Assembly (NCBI GenBank): GCA_963811625.1
Contig: CAWERS010000001.1
Coordinates: 62,001 to 126,000 of the forward strand
Direction: 5' to 3'
Source of the DNA: AC-56 sp963811625
Lineage (GTDB): Bacteria > Actinomycetota > Thermoleophilia > Solirubrobacterales > 70-9
Length of the DNA: 64,000 bases
Below are positions 25,890 to 33,418 of this stretch, one piece after another (within the stretch, counting starts at the first letter, position 1; every line of letters begins with the position of its first letter). A program made the translations under genes and the position numbers. The notes below the pieces were generated by a model, which had not been told where the DNA came from, ran no database searches, and saw only the letters and a list, made by a program, of their open reading frames with translations.

Positions 25890-25936
25890 CCGATGGCCGA
25901 CTTTCGCTCGATAGACGAGCGCTATTCGGCCATCGG
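25890..25936. terminator. Hairpin 2 between convergent genes
   Basis: Perfect 11-base arms CCGATGGCCGA and TCGGCCATCGG, with an inner stem CGCTCG/CGAGCG. It lies before the end of the convergent SDR gene. Both hairpins share an ATTCGGCCA core, so they may be copies of one element. Likely bidirectional termination. Confidence 0.5.
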
Positions 25937-25948
25937 CGGAGGCACCAG

Positions 25949-26605
25949 CTAGCTCAGCGCGGCGAGCGCCTCGGCGATCGGGGCCTCCCCGCCGAGCAGG
26001 TCGAACTCCTTGCCGACTGTGCTCGGGTCGTCGAGGCAGGCGAGCAGGGTGGCGGCGACGTCGTCACGGGGAATCTGCCCGCTTCGCTCGAGGCGCGCCG
26101 CGGCCTCGACAAGGCCGGTGCCGGGATCGTCGGTGAGCCGGCCGGGGCGGGCGATCGTGTAATCGAGGCCGCTCGCCGCGAGCGCCTGGTCGGCCTCGAG
26201 CTTGGCCTCGTAGTAGGGGCGCATCTGCTCGTCGCGGGCCGCGGGGTCGTGGACTCCCATCGCGCTGACCATCAGGTAGCGCGAGATCCCGGCGAGCCTA
26301 CAGGCGTCGATCAGCTTCACGGCCGCTCCGTAGTCGACGGTGCGCTTTCGCGCCGGGCCGCTCCCCGGCCCCGCGCCGGCGGCGAACACGACCGCCCCGG
26401 CCCCGGCGATGGAATCCGCGATCGCCTGGGGATCGAGGTTCTCGAGATCCGCGCCGACTGCCAAGGCGCCCACCGCCTCGAGGTCGGCGGCGTGGTCGGG
26501 ATTTCGGATCAGCCCCCGGGCCCGGTCACCGCGCTCGGCGAGCAGCCGAAGCAGGCGCAGGGCGATCTTGCCGTGTCCACCCGCAACCGCGACGTCGATC
26601 GCCAT
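25949..26605 (-). CDS. NAD(P)-binding SDR-like protein (NmrA-type)
   Basis: The 218-residue protein starts MAIDVAVAGGHGKIALRLLR with the GxxGxxG Rossmann motif (GGHGKIA). It has ADLENLDPQAIADSIAGAGA, GISRYLMVSAMGVHDPA and LDYTIARPGRLTDDPGTG, typical of atypical SDRs that bind NAD(P). It has no usual YxxxK catalytic pair, so it may be a regulatory or low-activity protein. ATG 26605 sits at the family start. Confidence 0.8.
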   Translation of the reverse strand: MAIDVAVAGGHGKIALRLLRLLAERGDRARGLIRNPDHAADLEAVGALAVGADLENLDPQAIADSIAGAGAVVFAAGAGPGSGPARKRTVDYGAAVKLIDACRLAGISRYLMVSAMGVHDPAARDEQMRPYYEAKLEADQALAASGLDYTIARPGRLTDDPGTGLVEAAARLERSGQIPRDDVAATLLACLDDPSTVGKEFDLLGGEAPIAEALAALS

Positions 26606-26678
26606 CTCGCTGATGCTAGCCCTTGGCCGGGGCGTAGGATGCAGCCGAGAAGGCGGAACCGAGAGGCTGGAGGAGCGG

Positions 26679-26978
26679 ATGGCAGACGCGGTGATCCACG
26701 TGCTTCCGCAGGGAATCGGGCAGGAGCAGTACCAGGCGGTGAACGAGAAGCTGAACGCCCAGGGCGACATGCCCTCCGGGTTGATCTTCCATGCCGCGGG
26801 CCCCGGCGAGGACGGGCGCTGGCGGATCGTCGAGGCATGGGAGTCGCGCGCCCACTTCGACCAGTTCAACGAGCAGCGCCTGACCCCGGCGATCGCCGAG
26901 GTCACCGGGATCGAACCGGCCCAGCTTCCCGGGGCCGACGACACCTGGTTCCCGGCCCACACGCTGTTCCCCGAATAG
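26679..26978 (+). CDS. Small ABM-like hypothetical protein
   Basis: A 99-residue protein with MADAVIHVLPQGIGQEQYQA, WRIVEAWESRAHFDQFNEQR and LTPAIAEVTG, matching the ferredoxin-like fold of antibiotic biosynthesis monooxygenase-type proteins. ATG 26679 has GGAGG just upstream. Function unassigned. It is divergent from the SDR gene. Confidence 0.65.
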   Translation: MADAVIHVLPQGIGQEQYQAVNEKLNAQGDMPSGLIFHAAGPGEDGRWRIVEAWESRAHFDQFNEQRLTPAIAEVTGIEPAQLPGADDTWFPAHTLFPE

Positions 26979-27016
26979 CGGGTTCGGGGGCGGTTGCTCC
27001 GGGCCGAGCGACGACT

Positions 27017-27055
27017 TTAGGCGCGCTTAGGGTTCGTCGTTAGGGTCCCCTTAGG
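27017..27055 (+). promoter_or_regulatory. TTAGG direct repeats before the SCO1 gene
   Basis: Four TTAGG elements begin at 27017, 27027, 27040 and 27051, spaced 10-13 bases, close to one helical turn, as in direct-repeat sites of OmpR-family regulators. The third also reads as TAGGGT, a possible -10 box; the last overlaps the ribosome-binding site. Binding is inferred. Confidence 0.45.
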
Positions 27056-27058
27056 AAG

Positions 27059-27679
27059 ATGAGCTCCAGGCTGCGGACTGCAATCGCCGGACTCGTGCTG
27101 GTGGCGGCGCTCACCGGCGCCGTGGGCTGCGGCGGCGACTCCCCGGCGAGCGGCGACGCGACCACGGCCGACTACGAAGGCGCCCTGGCCAAGCCCCAGA
27201 AGCCGGTTCCACCATTGGCGCTGGACAACTACCAGGGCCAACCGGTCAACATCGACCAGTTCGCCGGCAAGGCGGTGCTGGTGACGTTCGTCTACTCCCA
27301 CTGCCCTGACGTCTGCCCGCTGATCGTCGGCAACCTCCACGCCGCCCTGCAGCAACTCGGCCCGGAGGCGAGCAAGGTGCAGATCATCGCCGTCTCGACG
27401 GACCCCGAGGGTGACACGCCGCAGAGCGTGAGCAAGTTCCTCAAGGACCGCCAGATGGCGGGCGAGATGGACTGGCTGCTCGGCTCGCGTTCCCAGCTCG
27501 AGAAGACCTGGAAGGCCTGGGGAATCGCGGTCCACGTGCCCAAGAGCGACCCGGAGCTGGTCGAGCACTCAGCCGAGGTGTTCGGGATCTCGAGCGGCGG
27601 CGAGGTGACGACGCTCTACCCGGCCAACTTCAAGCCGAAGTGGATCGTCAACGACGTGCCCCTGCTCGCCTCGAGCTGA
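27059..27679 (+). CDS. SCO1/SenC copper chaperone-like lipoprotein
   Basis: The 206-residue protein has a lipoprotein signal with lipid Cys24 (LTGAVGCGG). The SCO1 thioredoxin fold shows Cys82 and Cys86 in SHCPDVCP and a late His170 in ELVEHSAEVF, the three copper-binding ligands. It probably inserts copper into cytochrome oxidase or acts as a thiol-redox protein at the outer face of the membrane. No oxidase genes are beside it. It ends with a short tail and stands alone. Confidence 0.86.
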   Translation: MSSRLRTAIAGLVLVAALTGAVGCGGDSPASGDATTADYEGALAKPQKPVPPLALDNYQGQPVNIDQFAGKAVLVTFVYSHCPDVCPLIVGNLHAALQQLGPEASKVQIIAVSTDPEGDTPQSVSKFLKDRQMAGEMDWLLGSRSQLEKTWKAWGIAVHVPKSDPELVEHSAEVFGISSGGEVTTLYPANFKPKWIVNDVPLLASS

Positions 27680-27712
27680 CGGGCGCGAATCCGGACGGCC
27701 AGCGGCGCGAAC

Positions 27713-28270
27713 CTAGAAGCGGGACCGGTGGCGGGTGGCGTAGGACTGGGAGCTCTCCCAGCCCATGCCCTTGGCCCAGCCCGGGCCGGCACCGCGGGTG
27801 TCGGCGGTGTCGAAGCGAAGGCCCGCGATCTTCATCCAGGCATGGCCCGAGTTGGCGTAGACCGAGATCCACTTCCCGTGGCCGTGCTGTCCCCAGCTCC
27901 GAAGGCTGGTCGGCGGCATCGCCTGCTTGATCAGCCCGCCGCCGTGGAGCGCGTAGCTGACCGCGCTGGCACAGTCGTAGCAGGGCGACTTCCACTTCGA
28001 GTAGCCGCCGCCGTTGCAGTAGCCGTGGCCCTTGGCGATCTTGTTCGCCGCGGCGATCACCCGCTTGACGCGCCGGGGCGCGTTCCGGGGGGCCACCGCC
28101 CGGCCGTGACGGAGCTTCGCCTTCGAGCCCTTGACGGTCGGCGCGGGCTGGCCGGTGCCGCCGCTGCCGGCGGTCGCCGGGGTGCCGGGCAGCACCAGCG
28201 GAATCGCGCAGGCGAGCGCGAGCGCGCCGGCCAATCGCAGACGGACCATCTGATGCGGGTTTGACGACAT
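27713..28270 (-). CDS. Secreted NlpC/P60-like cell wall hydrolase
   Basis: The 185-residue protein has a signal peptide (LAGALALACAIPLVLPGTPA). The C-terminal domain has a candidate catalytic Cys100 in SPCYDCASAVSYAL and His143 in SGHAWMKIAGLRFD, the spacing and context of NlpC/P60 amidases/peptidases, but the family match is distant. A c-di-AMP type riboswitch lies upstream on the same strand, and cell-wall hydrolases are common targets of it. GTG or ATG starts nearby are possible; ATG 28270 has a GAGGAAA upstream. Confidence 0.68.
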   Translation of the reverse strand: MSSNPHQMVRLRLAGALALACAIPLVLPGTPATAGSGGTGQPAPTVKGSKAKLRHGRAVAPRNAPRRVKRVIAAANKIAKGHGYCNGGGYSKWKSPCYDCASAVSYALHGGGLIKQAMPPTSLRSWGQHGHGKWISVYANSGHAWMKIAGLRFDTADTRGAGPGWAKGMGWESSQSYATRHRSRF

Positions 28271-28276
28271 CGAGCG

Positions 28277-28425
28277 GTTTCCTCTCGGCCTACGGGGTTA
28301 GCTGTCGGGCTCGCGCGGTGCGGTCGCGCTTGGTCCGCTTGGCCAGCCGGCCTTGGACCGTTCGCCCCGGGGAACTGTTTGGTTCCCCCGCTCCACCCGG
28401 GTGGCCCGGGCGGATTCGGCTCACT
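28277..28425 (-). ncRNA. ydaO/yuaA-type c-di-AMP riboswitch
   Basis: Reading the minus strand, the leader has the hallmark blocks of the ydaO element: GGGTGGAGCGGGGGAACCAA near the 5' side and CCCGACAGCTAACCCCGTAG near the 3' side, followed by GGCCGAGAGGAAA. The gene after it encodes a secreted cell-wall hydrolase, the typical target in actinobacteria. In known examples c-di-AMP binding turns expression off. The call rests on conserved blocks read by eye, not on a covariance model. Ends are approximate. Confidence 0.75.
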
Positions 28426-28520
28426 AGGCGCGGCAGGGTAGCAGGGAGGGTCGGACCCCACAAAAGTTCCCGCAAATCGGGGATGGCGCGGAGCGCCACG
28501 CCGCCATAGGATCCGGGGCC

Positions 28521-29897
28521 ATGGGTGTCGGGCTGAGGGGAACAGGCGGACTCGTGCTGCTCGGGCTGGCCATGGCCGTGATCGGTGGCTGCGGCGGCGA
28601 GGACGACCTCTCGAAGAGCGAGGCGACCAAGAAGCTCAACGCGCTCTGCCGCCAATCGGCTGATCGCAGCGAGAATGCTGGCGGCCCGGAGGGCAGCTCG
28701 GGGGAGTCGTTCGTCAACGGGCTGCGGGCCCAGGTGCGGGAGTTCGACCGCCTCCAGGGCGAGCTGGAGGATATGTCGCTCGGCGGCCCCAGCCAGGCGG
28801 CGGCCGACTATGTGGCCGCCCACGACCGAGCGGTGGAGGCGAGCCAGGCGACGCTCGACAAGTTGACCGAAAGCGACAACGGCCAGCCCGACCAGGGCGA
28901 GCTGAACCAGCTGATCAAGGAGCAGGAGAACGCCACCGACGCATCGATCGAGGCCGCCGAGAAGGCTGGCCTCGACGACTGCGGGCCGCGTACGCGCGAG
29001 ATCCAGGCCGCCGCCTCGCCGGTCGGCCTGGGCACCAAGCCGCGCAGCATCGGCGGCGGTCAGGCGATCGTCGCCGGGTCCGGCTTTGTCGGGATCTGGA
29101 AGGGCCTGGCGACCCAGAACGGACCCGGAGCCCGCGAGACTCGAACCTACCCCGTCTCGATGGGGATCGAGGCCGGATACGGCATACCCCCGGGAGGCGG
29201 GTCTGGGGAGGTCGCGCGCCAGTACTGGGGCAACGGCGACATTCGCTACCCGTCGTTCCACTGCAGTGGCCGAGTGAAGATCGTCGAGGCCGGGTCCGGC
29301 CCTGGCGGCATCGGGTATCGCTACAAGCTCGAGGAGCGGATCTACGACGGCCGTGACAAGTGCGGTTCGGGTGGCACGATCACCGCCGTCAGCGAGGGCG
29401 ACGAGCTCGACTGGCGCTGGAAGGATGATCAGGTTGAGGCGACCGCAATTCTCGGCCAGGTCCAGGCGCCGAAGCGGATGCCGGTGTCCGAGCAGACGAT
29501 CCGGGAGCTTCAGGGGCACGAGTACTCGGGGACGGTCACCCAATGGGGTCCGCGGGGCCAGAAGGCGAGCTACCAGCTCTACTACGTCCTATACCCGCCG
29601 GACGGACCGAGGTTCGGCCCCGGGGACGGGCACACGCAGTCCTACGACGGCCCCTGCATGGGGAACGGCGTGCTGCACATCGAGTCCGTGTCCGGCGACC
29701 GGGCCGTGCTGCGGCGGCGGTTCGACCGCTACAGCAACTGCATCGGGGGCGGGGTGGTCGAGACCCGGTTGGTTGGAGACAAGCTGCTCTTCCGCTGGCT
29801 TCGCCAAGGCGACGACGAGCGGGGCGAGCAGGAGGACGTGATCGCGCTCGGGACGCTCTCCGAATCAGGCCCCGCGCGAGGACCGGCTCCGGGCTAG
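28521..29897 (+). CDS. Lipoprotein of unknown family, paralog 1
   Basis: The 458-residue protein has a lipoprotein signal with Cys24 (AVIGGCGG). The N-terminal half is helical and polar with LDDCGPRTREIQAA at its end; the C-terminal half is beta-rich with conserved blocks GYRYKLEERI, GTITAVSEGDELDWRWK and ELQGHEY. I do not recognise the family. The next gene is a clear paralog over its whole length, with shared end LSESG. It is probably anchored on the outer face of the membrane. The riboswitch-controlled gene lies 250 bases away on the opposite strand. Confidence 0.75.
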   Translation: MGVGLRGTGGLVLLGLAMAVIGGCGGEDDLSKSEATKKLNALCRQSADRSENAGGPEGSSGESFVNGLRAQVREFDRLQGELEDMSLGGPSQAAADYVAAHDRAVEASQATLDKLTESDNGQPDQGELNQLIKEQENATDASIEAAEKAGLDDCGPRTREIQAAASPVGLGTKPRSIGGGQAIVAGSGFVGIWKGLATQNGPGARETRTYPVSMGIEAGYGIPPGGGSGEVARQYWGNGDIRYPSFHCSGRVKIVEAGSGPGGIGYRYKLEERIYDGRDKCGSGGTITAVSEGDELDWRWKDDQVEATAILGQVQAPKRMPVSEQTIRELQGHEYSGTVTQWGPRGQKASYQLYYVLYPPDGPRFGPGDGHTQSYDGPCMGNGVLHIESVSGDRAVLRRRFDRYSNCIGGGVVETRLVGDKLLFRWLRQGDDERGEQEDVIALGTLSESGPARGPAPG

Positions 29898-29907
29898 GGC
29901 AACGCTG

Positions 29908-31266
29908 ATGCGGCTAGGATCGGCGATCGTGGGTGTCGGGTCGAGGGGACCGGGGATCGTCGTCCTGGTGGCGCTGGGCGTCGGGCTGCTCGGCGGCTGC
30001 GGCGGCAGCGACGACCTGTCGCGGGCCGAGGCGACGGCGAAGATCAGCGCCCTCTGTCGCGCATCGGCCGACCGCAGCGAGAAGATCACGCTCGACCCGG
30101 CGAGCCAGAGCGGGGAGGAGTTCGCAGCCGCCTACCAGGCCAAGCTGCGCGAGTACGAGCGCCTGCGAGCCGAGCTCGAGGAGCTCCCGCTGGGAGGCGA
30201 GAGCCAGCCGGCGGCAGACTACGTCGCCGCCCAGGCCCAGGGGGTGGAGGCGACCCGGGATGCGGTCAAGACAATCGTCGACAGCCAGCCCGGCGACCAG
30301 GTGACCGCGATCAAGGAGGCGCTTGAGAAGCAGTCTCAGGCCAGCGAGGGGGCGGTCGACGCCGCCGAGGAGGCTGGCCTCGACGACTGCGGGCCGCGTA
30401 CGCGCGAGCTCGAGGCGGCGGTTTCGCCGGTCGGTCCGGGGAGCAAGCCGCGGGTCGGCCCGGGCGGCAACACGGTGATCCCGGGGAGCTCGTTCGTCGG
30501 CACCTGGGAGGGGGTGGCAACCCAGATCGGCCCCGGCAAGCACCAGACCCTGACCTATCCGGTCTACTTCCGGATCGACCCCCGGCCGAAGGCCGACGCC
30601 GGCAACGGCGGGGTCCGCTACGACTCGTTCGACTGCCTGGGGCGGGTGAGGATCTTCGAGGCCGGCGCGGGCCCAGAGGGCTTCGGCTACCGCTACAAGC
30701 TGAGGGAGAAGATCCTCGTCGGCCGCGACAACTGCCCCTCGGGCGGCACGATCACCGCGGTCACCGAGGGCGACGAGCTCGACTGGCGCTGGAAGCAGGG
30801 CGACGTCGAGGCGACCGCGATCCTCCACCTGCGCGAGGCCCCGAAGCGCGAGCCGGTCTCCGAGGACCTAGTCCGCGAGCTCCAGGGGCACGAGTACCTG
30901 GGGAACGTCACCCAGTGGGGCCCGACGGGGGAGAAGGGCACCTACCAGACCTACTACGGCCTCTACCCGCCGGGGAAGTCGCCGAAGCCGGGAATCGACG
31001 GCTGGACCCTGTACCCCGACTCCCACCCCAATTGCATCGGGACGTTGATGATCGAGTCGGTGGCAGGCGACCGCGCCACCCTGCGCGAGCACATCACGGG
31101 TGGCGACTGTTTCGACAATGGGCTGATCGAGGCGCGAAAGGTCGGCGACCAGCTGCTCTACCGCTGGTATCGGCAAAGCGACGACGACCGCGGCGAACAG
31201 GACGACGTGATCGCGATCGGAACGCTGTCGGAGTCCGGCGAGTCGCTCGGCCCGCCCCCGGGCTGA
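29908..31266 (+). CDS. Lipoprotein of unknown family, paralog 2
   Basis: The 452-residue protein has a lipobox at Cys31 (GLLGGCGG). It matches paralog 1 from end to end: ALCRASADRSEK, LDDCGPRTRELEAA, GYRYKLREKI, GTITAVTEGDELDWRWK, ELQGHEYLG, LSESG. The start at 29908 is an ATG, but GTG 29929 aligns with the paralog's ATG and has the same upstream bases, so it may be the true start. A tandem duplication is clear, with enough divergence to suggest separate roles. Confidence 0.75.
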   Translation: MRLGSAIVGVGSRGPGIVVLVALGVGLLGGCGGSDDLSRAEATAKISALCRASADRSEKITLDPASQSGEEFAAAYQAKLREYERLRAELEELPLGGESQPAADYVAAQAQGVEATRDAVKTIVDSQPGDQVTAIKEALEKQSQASEGAVDAAEEAGLDDCGPRTRELEAAVSPVGPGSKPRVGPGGNTVIPGSSFVGTWEGVATQIGPGKHQTLTYPVYFRIDPRPKADAGNGGVRYDSFDCLGRVRIFEAGAGPEGFGYRYKLREKILVGRDNCPSGGTITAVTEGDELDWRWKQGDVEATAILHLREAPKREPVSEDLVRELQGHEYLGNVTQWGPTGEKGTYQTYYGLYPPGKSPKPGIDGWTLYPDSHPNCIGTLMIESVAGDRATLREHITGGDCFDNGLIEARKVGDQLLYRWYRQSDDDRGEQDDVIAIGTLSESGESLGPPPG

Positions 31267-31320
31267 CGCTGGCGCCGCGCTCGGTCCGCCGGCCGGGCCG
31301 CTTCGACTAGCTTGTGGGCG

Positions 31321-31686
31321 ATGGAGGACCTGGGGACGCCCGGCTCGTACCTGACCCTGGCGGAGGGCACCCGCGTGCTGTCGAGCGACGGCCGCGAGCT
31401 GGGTCGGGTGCAGCACGTGCTCGCCGACCCGGACGTCGACGTCTTCGACGGCTTCGTGATCGACACCAGCATGCCGCCCGGCGGCCACCGGTTCGTGGAC
31501 GCGAGCCAGGTCGAGGAGATCTACGAGCGCGGCGTCGTGCTGACGGTCGACGCGGCGGGCGCGGAGGCGCTGCCGACGCCGAGCGCCAACCCGGGCGAGC
31601 TCGAGGTGGGCCCCGGCGACGTCGTCCCCGACCAGCTCCACGACAAGCTGCGACGCGCCTGGGACCGGATCTCGGGCAAGGACTGA
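31321..31686 (+). CDS. PRC-barrel domain protein
   Basis: A 121-residue protein with one PRC-barrel domain (LTLAEGTRVLSSDGRELGRV then QHVLADPDVDVFDGFVIDTS). A second half contains VEEIYERGVVLTVDAAGA and an acidic tail. PRC barrels occur in RNA-processing and photosystem proteins and in many uncharacterised actinobacterial proteins. Its function here is unknown. ATG 31321 fits the domain start. Confidence 0.75.
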   Translation: MEDLGTPGSYLTLAEGTRVLSSDGRELGRVQHVLADPDVDVFDGFVIDTSMPPGGHRFVDASQVEEIYERGVVLTVDAAGAEALPTPSANPGELEVGPGDVVPDQLHDKLRRAWDRISGKD

Positions 31687-31691
31687 GCAGG

Positions 31692-32606
31692 CTAGGCCGC
31701 GGCGGCCTCGAGCGCGGCGCCGTAGAGGATGTCGTGCTCGGAGACCTCGACCTGGCGCAGCCCGAAGGCGCGCATCACCTGGGTCAGGATCACGACCCCG
31801 GCGACGATCGTCGGCGCGCGGCCGGGGGGGAGGCCGGTGACCTGGAGGCGCTCCTCGAGGGTCATCGAGGCGAGCAACGAAAGGGTGCGCTGGATCGGGT
31901 CGAGCGAGAGTTCGAACCCGTGCACCCGCTCGGGGTCATACGGATCCAGTTCCTGCTCGATCGCCGCCAGCGAGGTCGCGGTGCCGGCGACCGCGATCCC
32001 GGTCTCGACCGTGAAGAAGTCGGCCCTCGCCAGCTCGGAGTCGATCAGGCCGCGGACGTCGTCGGCGAGCGAGTCGAGATCGTCGGCGGCCGGGGGGTCG
32101 GTGGTGAGATGGCGCTCGGTGTGGCGAACCGTCCCCGCCTGAAGCGAGGCGTAGAAGTCGACCTGTGGCCCCGAGCCGAAGACCAGCTCGGTGGAGCCGC
32201 CGCCGATGTCGATCACCAGGGTGCCGTCGACCGACTCGCGACCGGAGGTCGCCCCGAGGTAGGTGAGCCCCGCCTCCTCCGCGCCCTCCAGCATCCGCGC
32301 CTCGAGCGCGAATCGCTCCCGCAGCTGGGCCAGGAAGGCGGCGGAGTTCTGGGCGTCGCGGACCGCGCTGGTGCCGATCGCGGTCACCGCATCAGGCTTG
32401 AGCGGCTCGTAGGCGGCGATGTACTCGCCGACCGTCCGGCAGACGTCCTCGATCGCCTCGGCGGCGAGCTGGCCGGAGGTGTCGACGCCCCGCCCCAGGC
32501 GGGTGACCGTGGAGCGGCGCTCGAGCTCGGTGACGGTGCCGTCCTCGACCTCGGCGACCAGCAACCGGGTTGAATTGGTGCCGATGTCGACGACGGCCAC
32601 GCGCAT
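31692..32606 (-). CDS. Ppx/GppA phosphatase
   Basis: The 304-residue protein has the actin-like ATPase motifs of the exopolyphosphatase/guanosine pentaphosphatase family: RVAVVDIGTNSTRLLVAEV at the start, DGTLVIDIGGGSTELVFGS in the middle and a late GVVILTQVMRAFG block. It hydrolyses polyphosphate or pppGpp; the two cannot be separated by sequence alone. The length fits the single-domain form, without an HD domain. The ATG at 32606 is preferred over the longer frame since the phosphate-binding motif follows at once. It is convergent with the PRC-barrel gene. Confidence 0.87.
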   Translation of the reverse strand: MRVAVVDIGTNSTRLLVAEVEDGTVTELERRSTVTRLGRGVDTSGQLAAEAIEDVCRTVGEYIAAYEPLKPDAVTAIGTSAVRDAQNSAAFLAQLRERFALEARMLEGAEEAGLTYLGATSGRESVDGTLVIDIGGGSTELVFGSGPQVDFYASLQAGTVRHTERHLTTDPPAADDLDSLADDVRGLIDSELARADFFTVETGIAVAGTATSLAAIEQELDPYDPERVHGFELSLDPIQRTLSLLASMTLEERLQVTGLPPGRAPTIVAGVVILTQVMRAFGLRQVEVSEHDILYGAALEAAAA

Positions 32607-32681
32607 CCCGAGACGCAATCTAGAGGTAGCCGGCCTCAACTCGCGCAGGCGGCCGCCTTGGCTTTCACGGCGGCCGGCCCG

Positions 32682-33137
32682 TCAGCGGGCGCCGGTGGGG
32701 AGCCGCGGCGGCCGCGAGGGCTTGTGCGGGCCGCGGCGCACGTAGTCGCGCAGGTCGCGCTCGAAGTCGGGCCACCAGGGCGGTTCCGGGAGGTCATCGG
32801 CGGGCGTGCCGCCGTCGTCTCCGCCGTCGTCGGGGGTCCGCAGGGCGAAGTAGGAGGTGATGCTGAACAGGGCCGCGCACCACAGCAGGGTGAGCACGAA
32901 CGAGGTCGAGTCGCCGCTCGGCCATTTGACCGCCGCCAGCAGGGCCGCCGCGTCGGCAAAGAAGCAGGCCGGCGCCAGGGCGACCCCGAAGCGTCCCGAG
33001 CAGGGCCAGCGTCGCGAGCGGCGTCGGCGCACCAGGAAGGCGGTCCAGGCCGCGAGCGCGGGCCAGAGGATCAGGTGGACGAATAGCGGGATCGAGAACG
33101 GCGTGCCGGGCTCAGCCACCAGCGACATCAACCACAT
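32682..33137 (-). CDS. Membrane protein of unknown function
   Basis: A 151-residue protein with about three membrane helices (FVHLILWPALAAWTAFLV, FGVALAPACFFADAAALLAA, FVLTLLWCAALFSITSYFAL). The rest is a proline and arginine rich cytosolic tail. The family is not recognised. It lies upstream of the Ppx/GppA gene on the same strand and before the tRNA. Confidence 0.55.
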   Translation of the reverse strand: MWLMSLVAEPGTPFSIPLFVHLILWPALAAWTAFLVRRRRSRRWPCSGRFGVALAPACFFADAAALLAAVKWPSGDSTSFVLTLLWCAALFSITSYFALRTPDDGGDDGGTPADDLPEPPWWPDFERDLRDYVRRGPHKPSRPPRLPTGAR

Positions 33138-33205
33138 GATTGCGCGATTTCAGCGATTCGCAAGCGGCGCGAATCGGTCCACCGGCGCTAAGATCATGTG
33201 TCCAC

Positions 33206-33279
33206 CGCGGGGTGGAGCAGTCAGGTAGCTCGCCGGGCTCATAACCCGGAGGTCGCAGGTTCAAATCCTGCCCCCGCTA
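33206..33279 (+). tRNA. Initiator tRNA-Met (CAT anticodon)
   Basis: A 74-base tRNA starting CGCGGGG. The D arm, the GGGCTCATAACCC anticodon arm with CAT, and the T arm GCAGGTTCAAATCCTGC are all complete. The acceptor 3' strand is CCCCGCT followed by A. The C1 opposite T mismatch and GGG/CCC anticodon stem fit initiator tRNAs. CCA is not encoded. Confidence 0.93.
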
Positions 33280-33290
33280 TTCGGAAGAAG

Positions 33291-33316
33291 GCCCGCAAGT
33301 GACGCGGGCGTTTCTT
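33291..33316 (+). terminator. Rho-independent terminator after the tRNA
   Basis: Stem GCCCGC/GCGGGC around AAGTGAC, followed by GTTTCTT. It lies 12 bases after the tRNA end. Confidence 0.75.
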
Positions 33317-33418
33317 CATTTGTGTAGCACGCGCACAAATACCACCCACGGATAGTCGAGCGGGTGCGCCAGCGGCGGTGACTCGCGGCCTGCGAGTATC
33401 GGGGCGGCCCGCCAGGCG

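Noticed and set aside
31303..31318. CTAGCTTGTGG shared by 21758-21775 and 31307-31317
   Set aside because: A short match, one inside a stop region of a gene and the other before a start; chance similarity is likely.
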